From NCBI RefSeq assembly GCF_014654365.1, contig NZ_BNAY01000001.1:1674001-1738000 (forward strand): a stretch of DNA of 64,000 nt. Reading direction: 5' to 3'. Position 1 is the first letter of the stretch, and each line of letters starts with the position of its first letter. The position numbers were made by a program, and so were the translations under genes. Below, one piece after another: positions 34,523 to 42,381 of this stretch. The DNA comes from Amycolatopsis oliviviridis (lineage in GTDB: Bacteria; Actinomycetota; Actinomycetes; Mycobacteriales; Pseudonocardiaceae). The notes beneath the pieces are model-generated. The model did no database searches and had not been told where the DNA came from. It was given only the letters and a program-made list of their open reading frames with translations.

Positions 34523-35929
34523 TCATCGGGATCGCGTCGGCGCCCGTCCGGCGACCACGCGGTTGCGCGACACCAGCCGCCAGCCCACGGCGAGCACCAC
34601 CACGACCACCGGGATGGAATAGAAGGCGATCTTCTCCGGACCGGTCGAGAAGCCCATCAACACCAGTACGAGTCCCAGGAAGCCGAGTGTCAGCCAACCC
34701 GTATACGGTGCGCCGGGCATGCGATACGACGGTTGTTCGATCTCCCCCGCGAGCACGGCCTTGCGCAACCGCATCTGGCAGATGAGCAGGGTGGCCCAGG
34801 TACTCACGACACCGATCGACGAGACGGCGACGGCGATGTCGAACGCCTCGGTGGGCACCAGGTAGTTGAGGCCCACGCCGAGCAGGTAGGCCCCGGCGGT
34901 GAACAGGATGCCGCCGAACGGCACCTGGCGCTTGTTCATCCGCCCGACGAAGGCCGGCGCTTCGCCCTTTTCCGCCAGCGCCCGCAGGATGCGCCCGGTC
35001 GAATAGAGCCCCGAGTTGCAGCTCGACAACGCCGCGGTCAGCACCACCGCGTTCATCACGTCGCCGATCCCCGGGATACCGAGCAGGGTGAACACGGTCA
35101 CGAACGGGCTTTCGCCGCCCCGGTATGCCGACCACGGCAGCAGCATGGCGAGCAGGACCACCGAACCGACGTAGAAGATCGCGATCCGCCAGACCACACC
35201 GTTGATCGCCTTCGGCAGCACCTTCTCCGGGTTCTTGGTCTCCCCGGCCGTGATGCCGACGACCTCGATCGCCGCGTACGCGAAGACGACCGCCTGGAGG
35301 GTCATCAACGTGATGCCGATCCCGCTCGGGAAGAAGCCCCCGTGCCCGGTCAGGTTGTGCACACCGGCCGTGGTGTCACCGACCTGCGCGGCCGAGAGCA
35401 CCAGGCCCGCGCCGACCGCGAGGAAGACGACGATGGCGAGCACCTTGATGACCGAGAACCAGAATTCGAGCTCGCCGAACAGCCGCACCGACAGCATGTT
35501 GACCCCGAGCAGCACCCCGAGGGCGATCAGCGCGGTGACCCACTGCGGTACGTCCGGCAACCACTTGTGGACGTAGATCGCCACCGCCGTGATCTCCGCG
35601 ATACCCGTCATCGCCCAGTTCAGCCAGTACATCCAGCCCGCGGCGAAACCGGCCCAAGGCCCGATGAACCGCCGCGCGTAGGTGACGAAGCTCCCGGAGG
35701 ACGGGTTGTGCAGCACCAGCTCGCCGAGGGCACGCATCACGAAGTAGGCCGCGATACCGCACACGGCGTAGGACAGGATCAGCGCCGGCCCGGCCTGGGC
35801 CAGCCGCCCGCCCGCGCCGAGGAACAGCCCGACGCCGATCGCACCCCCGATCGCGATCATCTGGACATGGCGATTGCCGAGGGATTTCGAATACTCTTCC
35901 TTGCTCTTTTCCTGCACAGCCGGATCCAT
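34523..35929 (-). CDS. Amino-acid permease (APC superfamily, AAT/GabP type)
   Basis: 468 residues from ATG 35929. Twelve membrane segments are expected; the APC signatures are the cytosolic N-terminus ending GNRHVQMIAIGGAIGVGLF, helix 1 GAIGVGLFLGAG, and the ETKNPEKVLPKAINGV motif after helix 6. These proton symporters import amino acids such as proline, GABA, histidine or aromatic residues; the substrate cannot be chosen. It converges with the sigma gene, and nothing adjacent suggests a pathway. The extra N-terminal open frame up to 36046 lies in a region without a ribosome site. Confidence 0.92.
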   Translation of the reverse strand: MDPAVQEKSKEEYSKSLGNRHVQMIAIGGAIGVGLFLGAGGRLAQAGPALILSYAVCGIAAYFVMRALGELVLHNPSSGSFVTYARRFIGPWAGFAAGWMYWLNWAMTGIAEITAVAIYVHKWLPDVPQWVTALIALGVLLGVNMLSVRLFGELEFWFSVIKVLAIVVFLAVGAGLVLSAAQVGDTTAGVHNLTGHGGFFPSGIGITLMTLQAVVFAYAAIEVVGITAGETKNPEKVLPKAINGVVWRIAIFYVGSVVLLAMLLPWSAYRGGESPFVTVFTLLGIPGIGDVMNAVVLTAALSSCNSGLYSTGRILRALAEKGEAPAFVGRMNKRQVPFGGILFTAGAYLLGVGLNYLVPTEAFDIAVAVSSIGVVSTWATLLICQMRLRKAVLAGEIEQPSYRMPGAPYTGWLTLGFLGLVLVLMGFSTGPEKIAFYSIPVVVVVLAVGWRLVSRNRVVAGRAPTRSR

Positions 35930-36590
35930 CAAAATCCAATCATCATCAAAACAGGACGGACATTTTCTTGAGGTTCCACGCAGCAGGGGCCGAAGAACCA
36001 TTTCTCCACGGCGGGCACATACGCACCAGCAAGGAAAAACAAGCACGCACGCTCGACGACAGCCGCGCCATATCGCCGTTGTCCGGAGTCGGACCGGGCG
36101 ACTCTACTGAACGGCCGCATTCACTCGAAACGGTCAGGGGAATGCGGTAGGGGAAACCCCCACCAATATCCGGCGACGACGATGCGAATGCACGTGCAGC
36201 ACTTACGTCGAATTGTGTTCATAGAGTTCTCCGGAACATTTCATCGCAACGCTTTCGCGGGAACTCGTCGCGTGCTAAGGCACGACAGCCGCGCCGGGTC
36301 ACCCCACAGCCGGAACGGGTGACCGCGCAAGTCCGGCGCGAATCACCGCTCCGGACTGGCAAAACCGCAGGCCAGGGCCGGTACGACCAGGCCGGGGTCA
36401 CCCAGTCGCGCGCCTGCTCAGGACACCCCTGCGGCTCAAACCCTGTGGTTCGACCACACAGTTCGGCCCCCGCGGCTTCTCGTACCCCCTCGGCAAGCCC
36501 CTCACGAGGTAAAAAGTCCCATCGGATGTTCTCCCGGCCCGGGCCCGGTAGCCCGCGAACGGAGACCGATCGACCCAGGAGGAGGCCGCC
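35930..36590. other. Intergenic region upstream of the permease and SARP genes
   Basis: About 660 bases between divergent genes. The 35930-36240 part has lower GC than its surroundings. The only supported coding element is the leader ORF that begins at 36591. Long minus-strand frames here are GC-driven and lack support. No known riboswitch or RNA was recognised. Confidence 0.55.
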
Positions 36591-36650
36591 ATGCAGCTCG
36601 ATATGGACCTCCTCCGCCCCGCCGCCCTCGAGACCCGGATCCAGCCATGA
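36591..36650 (+). CDS. 19-residue leader peptide coupled to the SARP gene
   Basis: The ATG at 36591 follows a near-perfect CAGGAGGAGG site. The peptide reads MQLDMDLLRPAALETRIQP and stops at a TGA that overlaps the SARP start codon as ATGA. The SARP gene has no good site of its own, so its translation probably depends on ribosomes finishing this leader. This is the best-supported start control in the window. Confidence 0.7.
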   Translation: MQLDMDLLRPAALETRIQP

Positions 36651-38740
36651 CCGAGCACTCCCTGCGCGTAGACCTCCTCGGCCCTCTGCGGGTCCGTCGA
36701 GGCGACCACGAGCTGGATCTCGGACCGGCGCGGCAACAGGCCGTGTTCGCCGTTCTGGCACTTCAGGCCACCGTCCGGCCCATCAGCCGGTCGGAGCTGA
36801 TCTACGGCATCTGGGGCGAGAACGCGCCCGCCAGCGCGGCCGGGAGCGTGCACACCTACGTTTCGGGACTCCGCCGGGTGCTCGACCCGGGGCGCGCCCG
36901 CTGGTCCACCGACGGACCGCTGGTGTCCGGCCCTCAGGGGTACCGGCTGGCGTCAGGATCACTCGACGCCGACGAGTTCGAGAAGGCGCTCGAAGCGGGC
37001 CGGACGGCGGCGCGTGGCGGGGATCCGGTGGCCGCGGTCGCGAAGTTCGACGAAGCACTCGCCCTGTGGCGGGGTGAGGCGCTCGCCGGCCTGCCCGGCC
37101 CCTTCGCCGAGGCGCACCGCGAGCGGCTGGCCGATCGGCGGCTGACCGTCGTCGAAGAACGCGCTGCCGCCGCCGTGGAGACGAGCTCCTACGCGGACCT
37201 CGTCCCCGAGCTGACCGCCGCCGTGCGGGCACATCCGCTTCGCGAGCCGTTGTGGCGCTCGCTGATGATCGCCCTGCACCGCGGTGGCCGCACCAGCGAA
37301 GCCCTGGAGACCTTCCACCAGGCCCGCCACACCCTCCGTACGGAGCTCGGCGTGCACCCTGGGGACGAGTTGATGTGGGCTTACCACCACATCCTCGACG
37401 GTGAACCCGTCCATCTGGCCCGCGAGCAGGAACGACAGGCCCCGTCCCTGGTACGCGTGTGGCCGGAACCCACTGCGAGGACGACCCGCCTGCACGGACG
37501 TCGTGCCGAGATCGCCTCCCTGCACCGTCTGGTCGGCGTTCTGCGGGACGGCCACGGGGCGGCCGCCTGGCTGGAAGGCGAGGCCGGGATCGGCAAGACG
37601 GAACTGCTGTCCACCGGCCTGGACGAACTCGACGGGCTTCCCTGTCACCTGGCCTGGGCGAGTTTGGGCGAAGCCGGCGCCCCGCGACCGCTCCAGGCCG
37701 TCGCACGCGCGCTGGGGACCACTACGGAGGACCTGCCGCCGGAAGCCGCGGTGGAGCGTCTCCTGGACCGCGTCGATGAGCTGTGCGCCGAAGCGCGGCT
37801 CGTGGTGGTCCTCGACGACTTCCACCAGGCCGACGAAGCCACGTTGCGACTGTGGCACCGGCTGGCCGCGGCCAGCCGACGGCTGCCCCTGCTGACCTTC
37901 GCCGTCACCCGGCCCGCCCCACAGCGGGACGCGGTCGCCCGGCTGCGAGAGACGGTGGCGCACCGTATCGACGACGTGATCCGGGTGTCTGCACTGCCGG
38001 AAACCGAGGTGAACGACCTCGTCGGCGAGCTCGTCGGCGCACCGGCGGGCGCCTCACTGCGACGGCTCGCCGCCGGAGCGGCGGGCAACCCGCGCAGGCT
38101 TCGTGAACTGGCCGAAGCCCTGCTGGCGGGTCCGGCGCTGACCGTCGTCGACGGGGTCGCCGAGGTAGCACCGGGGACGACGCTCCCCGAACCGGCCGAA
38201 CCCGATTCCACGGCGGTCGTCCGCCTGGTCCAAGGGCTCGCCGTCGAGACGCGGGAGCTGCTGCGCCAGGCCGCGATCGCCGGCCAGGAATTCGACTTCG
38301 GCTCGGTGGCCGCGGCGATGGGAAAGGCGGCGTCACACATCGTCCCGGCGCTCGCCGAGGCGATGGAAGCCGGTCTGCTCATCGAAGCGGGCACCAAGCT
38401 CGCGTTCTCGCGGCCGTCGGTGCGCTCGGCCGTGCTCGACGCGCTCGGGACCGAGATCCCCGTCCGGCGGCTCACTGGAAAGACGGCGGCCGATCAGTCC
38501 CGGTCGCGCGCCGGGCGTCAGTCGGCGGCGAGCAGGCGGCGCAAGCCGTGCCCCACCGCACCTCCCGGCCTTACGGCGCCTTCGCGGCTTCTCGGATTCG
38601 GGATTCCGGACGCGGCCTCACTCCAGACGGACTCCATGGTGCCTCTGGCCCTCCGCGCCACCCGTACCGCGCTGCGTGGCGGGCGCCCGGCGGATCCGAA
38701 CGGCGAATTCACCACCGGTCTGCGCGCCTGTCAAAGCTGA
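36647..38740 (+). CDS. SARP/AfsR-type regulator with ATPase domain
   Basis: 697 residues. The N-terminal OmpR-like winged helix (about 1-95: VDLLGPLRVRRG, ARQQAVFAVLAL, GSVHTYVSGLRR) and the bacterial transcriptional activation domain (95-245) define a SARP. An AAA/STAND ATPase domain follows with Walker A EGEAGIGKTEL (about 310-319) and VVVLDDFHQ. After about residue 595 the sequence turns into a low-complexity Arg/Pro/Ser run that does not look like the usual TPR region, so the C-terminus seems truncated or altered. SARPs activate secondary-metabolite clusters. Which of the two terpene clusters, if either, it controls is unknown. Confidence 0.88.
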   Translation: MTEHSLRVDLLGPLRVRRGDHELDLGPARQQAVFAVLALQATVRPISRSELIYGIWGENAPASAAGSVHTYVSGLRRVLDPGRARWSTDGPLVSGPQGYRLASGSLDADEFEKALEAGRTAARGGDPVAAVAKFDEALALWRGEALAGLPGPFAEAHRERLADRRLTVVEERAAAAVETSSYADLVPELTAAVRAHPLREPLWRSLMIALHRGGRTSEALETFHQARHTLRTELGVHPGDELMWAYHHILDGEPVHLAREQERQAPSLVRVWPEPTARTTRLHGRRAEIASLHRLVGVLRDGHGAAAWLEGEAGIGKTELLSTGLDELDGLPCHLAWASLGEAGAPRPLQAVARALGTTTEDLPPEAAVERLLDRVDELCAEARLVVVLDDFHQADEATLRLWHRLAAASRRLPLLTFAVTRPAPQRDAVARLRETVAHRIDDVIRVSALPETEVNDLVGELVGAPAGASLRRLAAGAAGNPRRLRELAEALLAGPALTVVDGVAEVAPGTTLPEPAEPDSTAVVRLVQGLAVETRELLRQAAIAGQEFDFGSVAAAMGKAASHIVPALAEAMEAGLLIEAGTKLAFSRPSVRSAVLDALGTEIPVRRLTGKTAADQSRSRAGRQSAASRRRKPCPTAPPGLTAPSRLLGFGIPDAASLQTDSMVPLALRATRTALRGGRPADPNGEFTTGLRACQS

Positions 38741-38853
38741 CGCTTCCACGGGGCAGGCCGAGTCTTATTGAGGTGAGGCAAACGTGGCGTATCGGGTCGA
38801 GGCGGGCTTCGTGATCCGGTCGGCCGTGTCCGTGGGTGGCGGTCTCGCGTGAC

Positions 38854-38946
38854 GGAATGGACGACACTCGTGATCAGACGGACGACACGCGTGATCAGAC
38901 GGACGGGACAGGTGTCGTCCCTCTGATCACGTGTGTCGTCCGTTCC
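38854..38946. repeat. Inverted and direct repeats built on GTGATCAGACGGACGACAC
   Basis: The left arm 38854-38878 and right arm 38922-38946 are near-complements (25 bases, about three mismatches), and inside lie direct copies of CGTGATCAGACGGACG. Related GTGATCAGACGG sequence occurs at about 15462-15475. It sits between convergent genes (SARP and the T7SS-associated gene), as a bidirectional terminator would. Confidence 0.7.
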
Positions 38947-38954
38947 GGCCCGGT

Positions 38955-39725
38955 CTACGCCCCTCGGCCACCGGTTTCGGCCGCGGTCCCGGGTTCCGCC
39001 ACCGGTTCGGCTTCGGCCACCGGGGTCTCCGGGCCCGCCGAAGTCACGGTCACCGGAACGTCCTCGGTCTCGGACTCCGCCGCCGGTTCGGTCTCGGCCG
39101 GGGTCTCGGCATCGCTCGACACCACCTGCACCTGGGCCCGGTCCCGGAAGGCCTGCTGGATCTCCTCCAGCTCCTCCTCCGACAGCTCACCGGTCATCCG
39201 CAGGAAATCCCCGGTCAGCCGCACCGAGGCCGGCCCGCCCGAGTTGAACAGCACGTCGTACTGATCCTCCAGCAGCTCGATGAGCCCCGCCAGATCCGTC
39301 CGCAACCAGCTCGGCGACACGACCAGGTCCCGGTACGAGCCCGCCGTCGCCACCACCACGCACCGGACGTCGTCCGGCGACTTCATCACCAGCGGACGGC
39401 CGTCGCCGTTCATCGCCACGTCCATCAGGGTCCCGCACAACATCGCCTGCAGCTGCTCGGTCTCCGCCGATCCTTCGATCATCAGCCGCAACACCGCGTC
39501 CAAGGGATCCGCGGGCGAGTTCTCGTCCGTCGGCCGGTACTCCGGATTGCCCCGGAACTTCCCCACCCGGTTCTCCTCCAGTACCGGCCACATGCCCACC
39601 ACCGCCTCGACCGGCGGCTCCTGCCCCTCCTCCGACGGGCTCCACGCCGGATCCAGCAACAGCAGCCACTGCTCCGACTCGGGCTCCACGGTCATCGTCT
39701 CCTCGCCCACGACCACCCTCACCAC
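38955..39725 (-). CDS. Type VII secretion system-associated protein
   Basis: 256 residues. The N-terminal half resembles the T7SS-associated family found beside eccB/eccD in actinobacteria: WLLLLDPAWSP, PPVEAVVGMWPV, FRGNPEYRPTDEN and PADPLDAVLRLM. A second part (about 105-190) looks like a small SseB-type alpha/beta domain, and the last 60 residues are an acidic, Ala/Glu/Pro-rich tail. Several GTG codons and an ATG crowd the start, so the N-terminus is uncertain by up to ten residues. It is the last gene of the secretion operon and may be a cytosolic accessory or chaperone. Confidence 0.7.
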   Translation of the reverse strand: MVRVVVGEETMTVEPESEQWLLLLDPAWSPSEEGQEPPVEAVVGMWPVLEENRVGKFRGNPEYRPTDENSPADPLDAVLRLMIEGSAETEQLQAMLCGTLMDVAMNGDGRPLVMKSPDDVRCVVVATAGSYRDLVVSPSWLRTDLAGLIELLEDQYDVLFNSGGPASVRLTGDFLRMTGELSEEELEEIQQAFRDRAQVQVVSSDAETPAETEPAAESETEDVPVTVTSAGPETPVAEAEPVAEPGTAAETGGRGA

Positions 39726-39956
39726 TTCCTTTCACCGAGATACCGAGACCGATTCACTCTCAGAGGACCATGTGCCGCCCACCGCCACCCGACCGCAGGG
39801 CACGCACTAGCCCGAATGGGGACTTTCCCCCGTGAACGGTCTCGGTGCCTGGGGGCCGGGCGCTCCCCCTCGGACCGCCCGGCCTCCGCGCACCGAGACC
39901 TGGAAGGGCCGCTCCGCCAACGGATCGGCGGAGCGGCCCGTACTCGCTTCGACGCG

Positions 39957-40295
39957 CTATTTGTTCTGGGAGAACTGCTCGCCCATGCTCTTGTCGAGCG
40001 CGCGGGCGTTCTCCTCGTCGAGGCCCACGAACTGCTTCGACGCGTCGCGCAGGCTCCCGCAGGTGCTCTCCACACCGTCGGCGGTCTGGTGGGCGCCCGA
40101 ATTGGTCTCCTGCGCGGTCTGGACGTAGTTCTTCGCGAACGCCTTGCCCGCCTCGTCCTCGCCCCAGCAGCCGTAGTGCTCGGCGAGTTTGCCGCCCAGC
40201 TCGCGCAGGGCCTCCTTGAATCGCGCGGTGGCCGCGGCGAGGTCGCCGTTCACCCGCTCCAGTGCCTCCGGGTCGAGCCGGAATTGGTCAGCCAT
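39957..40295 (-). CDS. WXG100-family protein
   Basis: 112 residues from ATG 40295, which follows GAGGAG and lies just after the stop of the YbaB gene. It folds as a helical hairpin with the turn at HYGCWGEDEAG (W44-G45), the WG form of the motif, then a long second helix. WXG100 proteins are exported as dimers by type VII systems or escort larger substrates. There is no obvious YxxxD/E, so it may depend on a partner. It is the second WXG-type gene set of this operon. Confidence 0.82.
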   Translation of the reverse strand: MADQFRLDPEALERVNGDLAAATARFKEALRELGGKLAEHYGCWGEDEAGKAFAKNYVQTAQETNSGAHQTADGVESTCGSLRDASKQFVGLDEENARALDKSMGEQFSQNK

Positions 40296-40297
40296 CG

Positions 40298-40762
40298 TCA
40301 CTCCTCACGCCGCGGCGTTTCCCGCCGTCCGGGCATTTCGACACCGAATTCGTCCATTTTCTCGTACATCGGTCCCATCAGGGATTCCATGATCTTCTCG
40401 GCATCGAGCTCTCCCGTGGCGAATGCCGCGAGGTCGATACCGTCCTGCGAACCGCCGACGCCCATGATCTCGTTCATGCGTTCCAGGCTTTTCGCGCGCC
40501 CGTTTCGCAAGGTCTCGAGAATGACGCTGGCCAGCTGAGCCGGCGGCATCGCGCGGTACTTCGATTCGTTGAAGACGAGTTCCACCAGGTCGCCTCGACC
40601 GTCGAAGGTCATCGACAGCGACTGGTCCTTCGCCTTGATGGTCGTACGCTCTTCTTTCCACACGCGGCTCAGCTCGGTGAGTTTTTCGCGTTCGGCGTTC
40701 AGATCGGCCATCGCTTTTTCCAGCGCGCGTTCCGAATCGCCCAGTGAAGCCCAATCGCTCAT
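40298..40762 (-). CDS. YbaB/EbfC-family nucleoid-associated protein
   Basis: 154 residues. The N-terminal helix (about 8-45) and the strand set TIKAKDQSLSMTFDGRGDLVELVFN match the YbaB/EbfC fold, which binds DNA as a dimer. The C-terminal 60 residues are an acidic extension with Met-rich helices. In actinobacterial type VII loci, YbaB-like proteins are frequent neighbours of PPE-like and WXG100 genes; their role there is unknown. It starts 5 bases after the PPE-like gene ends and is clearly in the operon. Confidence 0.8.
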   Translation of the reverse strand: MSDWASLGDSERALEKAMADLNAEREKLTELSRVWKEERTTIKAKDQSLSMTFDGRGDLVELVFNESKYRAMPPAQLASVILETLRNGRAKSLERMNEIMGVGGSQDGIDLAAFATGELDAEKIMESLMGPMYEKMDEFGVEMPGRRETPRREE

Positions 40763-40767
40763 GTCGT

Positions 40768-42378
40768 TCAGCTCTTTCGTCCATCGATGCGGCCGGAGGA
40801 AAGCCAGCCCGGCGTGAATTCGTTCGTACCCGCACCGTCATCCAGGGCGGGTGGGACCTCTTCCTTGGGACGACGTCCCAGCACCGCCGCTCCCGCACCG
40901 GAGTCCCAGACCTCGGGCGCGGCACCGACCGGGATGTCCGGATCCCGGGCCTCGGCCCCGGATTCGGCGCCCATCCCGCGGCCCATCATCCCCATCGGCA
41001 TCATCGGCGCGCCGTGTCCGGTGGCCGCCGGGGCGGGTGTACCGGCGGGCGGGGGCACGGGTGTCACCGGCAGGGTCGCGTCGAGCCTGCTGACCGGGGG
41101 CACGGCCGGAGTTCCGCCGCCCGCGGGGGCGGTCGGGACCGACGAGATCGTCGAACTTCCGGAAGAAAGCGACAGAGGCGCGGCGGTCCCGCCGCTACCG
41201 GACGACCCCGGAACGGATGCGACCGCCGACGGCTGGGACGGTCCTGGGACCGGTGTGCCCGTCGAAGCCGTGCTGCCCGCCGACGCGGTCGCGACAGCGG
41301 GCGCGCTCGCCGGTGCGGGCGAGGCGGCGGTGGCCACCGCCGGAATCACGATTCCGGATTCCGACGGCGCCGATGACTTCGCGTCGACACCGTCGGGAAC
41401 CGACGAAGTCGTGCTGACGCCCGCCGCCCGCTGCCGCGCGTCTTCGACCGTTCCCGCTGTCGCCGTCGCGTCTTCCTGCTGCACGGCGAACGTCTGCCGC
41501 TCCCGCTCGCGTTTCTTGTCCGGGCGGCCACGGCCCAGCGCGCCGACCAGACCGCCGCCCATCGGGCCCCGGGCGGTGTCGGCCCTGCCGACGGGCTGGT
41601 GTGCGGCCTGGGCCGCCATCGGCGCGGACCGGCCCAGCACCGGAGGTCCATGGCCGGTGTACCCGCCGACTCCTCCCCCGACGGCGCCCATCGTGGTACT
41701 GCTGCCGCCTCCAGGGACCGCCGAGCCCATCATCGCTCCGGCGACGCCGAAAGCGTGGCCGGCTCCGGCGGCCGCCCAGTCGCTTTGTCCGTGCCCGGCG
41801 GCGTCCGCGCTCGCGGCGGGGTCGGCCGTCGCGAGAACGGGCGACGCGCCACCCGCCGCGGCGCCGCCGCCCCGGACACCTTGCGCGTCCGCCGTGGCCC
41901 CGGGCAGGCGCCGCACGAACTCCGGCGGTAGCGGCATGGCCCCGCCGGCCTCCTGGTACGCGGCCGAAAGGTCGTGGACGATCTGCAGGGCGGGCCGGTT
42001 GTCCGCCTCGTGCCCGGGTTGTGCCCGCAGCTCCCGGAAACGCTGCTGCGCCACGGTGAGCGCGTCACCGGCACGACGTAACAGCACACCGTGACCGGGA
42101 CTCTCCATGGTCTGGACCATCTTGTCGACGCCACCGGTCAGCTCGGCGGCGAAGGAGTCGAAGGCTTCGGCGATCTGGCCGTCCCACAGCTCGCTCACCT
42201 GCCTGCTCTCTCGCACGATCTCCGCGAAGATGTCGTGATACCGCATGAGCGCGCTGTCGAAGGCGGCCGCCTGCTGGTACAGCGCGTCCGGATTCTGTCC
42301 TTCGACGAGCTGGGCGAGCTGCTCGAAGTTGAGACCGGCCAGGGCCGGGTCGTCGACAGGAGGCGCGGGCTGGGTCAT
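40768..42378 (-). CDS. PPE-like type VII secretion protein with long low-complexity region
   Basis: 536 residues. Residues 1-140 form a helical WXG-like domain with a W-D-G turn in SELWDGQIAEAFDSF and a long helix DALTVAQQRFRELRA. The rest is a Gly/Ala/Ser/Pro-rich stretch, with a basic patch RPDKKRERERQ near the middle and a Met/Gly-rich segment (MMPMGMMGRGMG) before an acidic C-terminus. The same Met/Gly ending occurs in the neighbour at 42382. This layout matches PPE-like proteins of non-mycobacterial actinobacteria. It is probably exported or attached to the secretion machine. Confidence 0.75.
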   Translation of the reverse strand: MTQPAPPVDDPALAGLNFEQLAQLVEGQNPDALYQQAAAFDSALMRYHDIFAEIVRESRQVSELWDGQIAEAFDSFAAELTGGVDKMVQTMESPGHGVLLRRAGDALTVAQQRFRELRAQPGHEADNRPALQIVHDLSAAYQEAGGAMPLPPEFVRRLPGATADAQGVRGGGAAAGGASPVLATADPAASADAAGHGQSDWAAAGAGHAFGVAGAMMGSAVPGGGSSTTMGAVGGGVGGYTGHGPPVLGRSAPMAAQAAHQPVGRADTARGPMGGGLVGALGRGRPDKKRERERQTFAVQQEDATATAGTVEDARQRAAGVSTTSSVPDGVDAKSSAPSESGIVIPAVATAASPAPASAPAVATASAGSTASTGTPVPGPSQPSAVASVPGSSGSGGTAAPLSLSSGSSTISSVPTAPAGGGTPAVPPVSRLDATLPVTPVPPPAGTPAPAATGHGAPMMPMGMMGRGMGAESGAEARDPDIPVGAAPEVWDSGAGAAVLGRRPKEEVPPALDDGAGTNEFTPGWLSSGRIDGRKS

Positions 42379-42381
42379 GGC

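Noticed and set aside
38765..38790. DtxR/IdeR iron box near GAGGTGAGGCAAACGTGG
   Set aside because: Only about 13 of 19 positions match the consensus, the second half-site is poor, and it lies behind a gene and not in a promoter.
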